Assembly: GCA_002363615.1 (NCBI GenBank)
Contig: DEWK01000018.1
Location: 85,257 to 91,811 of the forward strand
Source of the DNA: Lachnospira sp. UBA3212
GTDB lineage: Bacteria > Bacillota > Clostridia > Lachnospirales > Lachnospiraceae
DNA length: 6,555 bases
Direction of reading: 5' to 3'
In this document: piece after piece, positions 5,829-6,555 of the stretch
How positions within the stretch are numbered: the stretch's first letter is position 1
How the letters are laid out: each line of letters begins with the position of its first letter
The notes under the pieces: generated by a model
The model's database searches: none
The model's input: only the letters and a program-made list of their open reading frames with translations
What the model was told of the DNA's origin: nothing
Translations under genes and position numbers: made by a program

Positions 5829-5901
5829 TTGCGGGGACAGGACTTGAACCTGCGACCTCCGGGTTATGGGCCCGACGAGCTTCCAACTGCTCTACCCCGC
5901 G
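5829..5901 (-). tRNA. Initiator tRNA-Met (anticodon CAU), 73 nt, no encoded CCA
   Basis: It delivers formyl-methionine at translation start. A full cloverleaf folds: acceptor CGCGGGG/CCCCGCA with the C1-A72 mismatch that marks bacterial initiators, D-stem GAGC/GCTC, anticodon stem TCGGG/CCCGG with the initiator-specific three G-C pairs, variable loop AGGTC, and T-arm GCAGG-TTCAAGT-CCTGT. The anticodon CAT is at 5869-5867. Two points stand out. The anticodon loop is CCCATAA, so position 33 is C instead of U (position 5870). The 3' end runs AA then TTTCAC, so CCA must be added by nucleotidyltransferase. It has its own promoter and terminator and is transcribed as a single tRNA. Confidence 0.96.
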
Positions 5902-5908
5902 CCAATAT

Positions 5909-5934
5909 GTGCTGTTGCTTTTTTCCAACAGCAC
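5909..5934 (-). other. 9-bp hairpin between the tRNA promoter and the tRNA
   Basis: On the minus strand GTGCTGTTG (5934-5926), loop GAAAAAAG and CAACAGCAC (5917-5909) make a perfect 9-bp inverted repeat. It begins three bases past the -10 box, spanning the expected start site, and ends seven bases before the tRNA 5' end. No T-run follows on either strand, so it is not an intrinsic terminator. It could be a processing structure, an operator, or chance; the sequence does not decide. Confidence 0.75.
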
Positions 5935-5936
5935 CT

Positions 5937-5964
5937 ATTATAACATAATAAACTGTTTCGTCAA
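5937..5964 (-). promoter_or_regulatory. Strong sigma-A promoter of the tRNA-Met gene
   Basis: On the minus strand TTGACG (5964-5959, five of six), a 16-base spacer, and a perfect TATAAT (5942-5937). It sits 31 bases past the stop codon of the ABC-transporter gene, with no terminator between. Near-consensus boxes suit a highly expressed stable RNA. Confidence 0.88.
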
Positions 5965-5995
5965 CCCCTAACTTGAATTTTCTTTTTTTGTCAAA

Positions 5996-6555
5996 TTAAA
6001 CAACCAGTCCATCCTCTACCATAATCACGCGGTTTGTCTGTTCAGCAATGGTCGGATCATGCGTAACTATTACAACTGTTTTTCCTTGCTTATTTAGTTT
6101 CTTTAAGAGATTCATGATCTCCTGACCGGTTTTCCTGTCTAAAGCTCCGGTAGGTTCATCCGCTAAAATCAAATCCGGTTTTGTTACAAGGGCTCGTGCA
6201 ATTGCACATCTTTGCTGCTGCCCGCCAGATAACTGTTTTGGATATTTCTTTTCATACCCTTCCATCCCTAATTCCTTCAGCAGATCCATGATTAAATGGC
6301 GTCTCTTAGACTTTTTTACATTTTGAGCGCGAAGGGGAATTTCTACATTTTCAAAAACGGTATAGTCCGGCAAAAGCATAAATTGTTGAAAAACAAATCC
6401 AATCTTCTTACTCCGAAACACATCCAGCTTTTTGTTGTTCATTTGATCGATACGTTCTCCTTTAAACAAGTACTCGCCATCATCCATACGGTCCATGCCG
6501 CCCAAGACATTTAGCAAAGTTGTTTTTCCAGAACCAGAGGCACCCATTACAGAAA
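5996..6555 (-). CDS. ABC transporter ATP-binding protein (MacB/LolD-like class), N-terminus outside window
   Basis: This is the ATPase subunit of an ABC transporter; it powers a membrane partner not seen here. The frame is open at the window edge (SV before MGASGSGKTT), so the N-terminal few dozen residues are missing and the ATG at 6547 is internal: it lies right at the Walker A loop. Counting from that Met: Walker A GASGSGKTT (2-10), Q-loop FVFQQF (51-56), signature LSGGQQQR (106-113), Walker B LILADEP (126-132), D-loop GALD (134-137) and H-loop VTHD (161-164). The sequence type, with LLNVLGGMDRMDDGEY and PDYTVFENVEIPL, fits the MacB/LolD/BceA class, in which ATPases pair with FtsX-like permeases. 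The substrate cannot be told. All catalytic motifs are intact. It ends with TAA at 5998-5996, 31 bases before the tRNA promoter. Confidence 0.93.
   Translation of the reverse strand, partial: SVMGASGSGKTTLLNVLGGMDRMDDGEYLFKGERIDQMNNKKLDVFRSKKIGFVFQQFMLLPDYTVFENVEIPLRAQNVKKSKRRHLIMDLLKELGMEGYEKKYPKQLSGGQQQRCAIARALVTKPDLILADEPTGALDRKTGQEIMNLLKKLNKQGKTVVIVTHDPTIAEQTNRVIMVEDGLVV

Noticed and set aside
5759..5830. Zur or Fur box upstream of the G3E operon
   Set aside because: I looked for a Zur/Fur-type inverted repeat and saw only the terminator palindrome, which does not resemble the consensus I know.
5590..6514. Plus-strand frames at 5590-5784 and 6296-6514
   Set aside because: Both lie opposite well-supported coding sequence and have no start signals or recognisable products.

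Overview
The window reads as chromosomal DNA from an AT-rich Gram-positive anaerobe of the Clostridia, most likely a Lachnospiraceae-type organism. The evidence is the HrcA/CIRCE heat-shock cluster in the order hrcA-grpE-dnaK, strong AGGAGG-type ribosome binding sites, sigma-A promoters close to TTGACA/TATAAT, U-tailed intrinsic terminators and a nearby hemW. The genus is inference. Every gene is on the minus strand, so transcription runs from position 6555 toward position 1.

Reading in the direction of transcription: (1) 6555-5996 is an ABC-transporter ATPase whose first few dozen residues lie outside the window. (2) 5964-5786 is a compact RNA unit: a strong promoter, a 9-bp hairpin, an initiator tRNA-Met(CAU) and a perfect-stem terminator. 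The tRNA has C instead of the near-universal U at position 33. (3) 5759-3673 is a two-gene operon of G3E (COG0523/CobW-like) P-loop proteins. The first is canonical, with an intact CxCC motif and a long His/Cys-rich tandem-repeat metal-binding tract. The second has a divergent G3E domain that lacks CxCC, fused to a C-terminal domain resembling DUF1980/TIGR03943 (YcgQ). A terminator closes the operon at 3664-3615. (4) 3608-2296 is a single-gene unit for HemW, a radical-SAM heme chaperone, with its own promoter and terminator. (5) 2269-1 is the heat-shock operon: promoter, perfect CIRCE operator, hrcA, grpE (overlapping hrcA) and the first 128 codons of dnaK, which leaves the window at position 1.

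The heat-shock operon is a self-regulated chaperone unit. HrcA binds CIRCE just downstream of the promoter, and GrpE is the nucleotide-exchange factor for DnaK. The G3E pair looks like a metal-homeostasis (probably zinc) module; that role comes from family knowledge and the metal-ligand-rich sequence, not from any regulator site I could identify. There is no gene-free stretch longer than 300 bases. I found no CRISPR array, insertion sequence or phage feature. The most unusual items are the divergent G3E/DUF1980-like fusion and its His-rich partner, and the C33 initiator tRNA.
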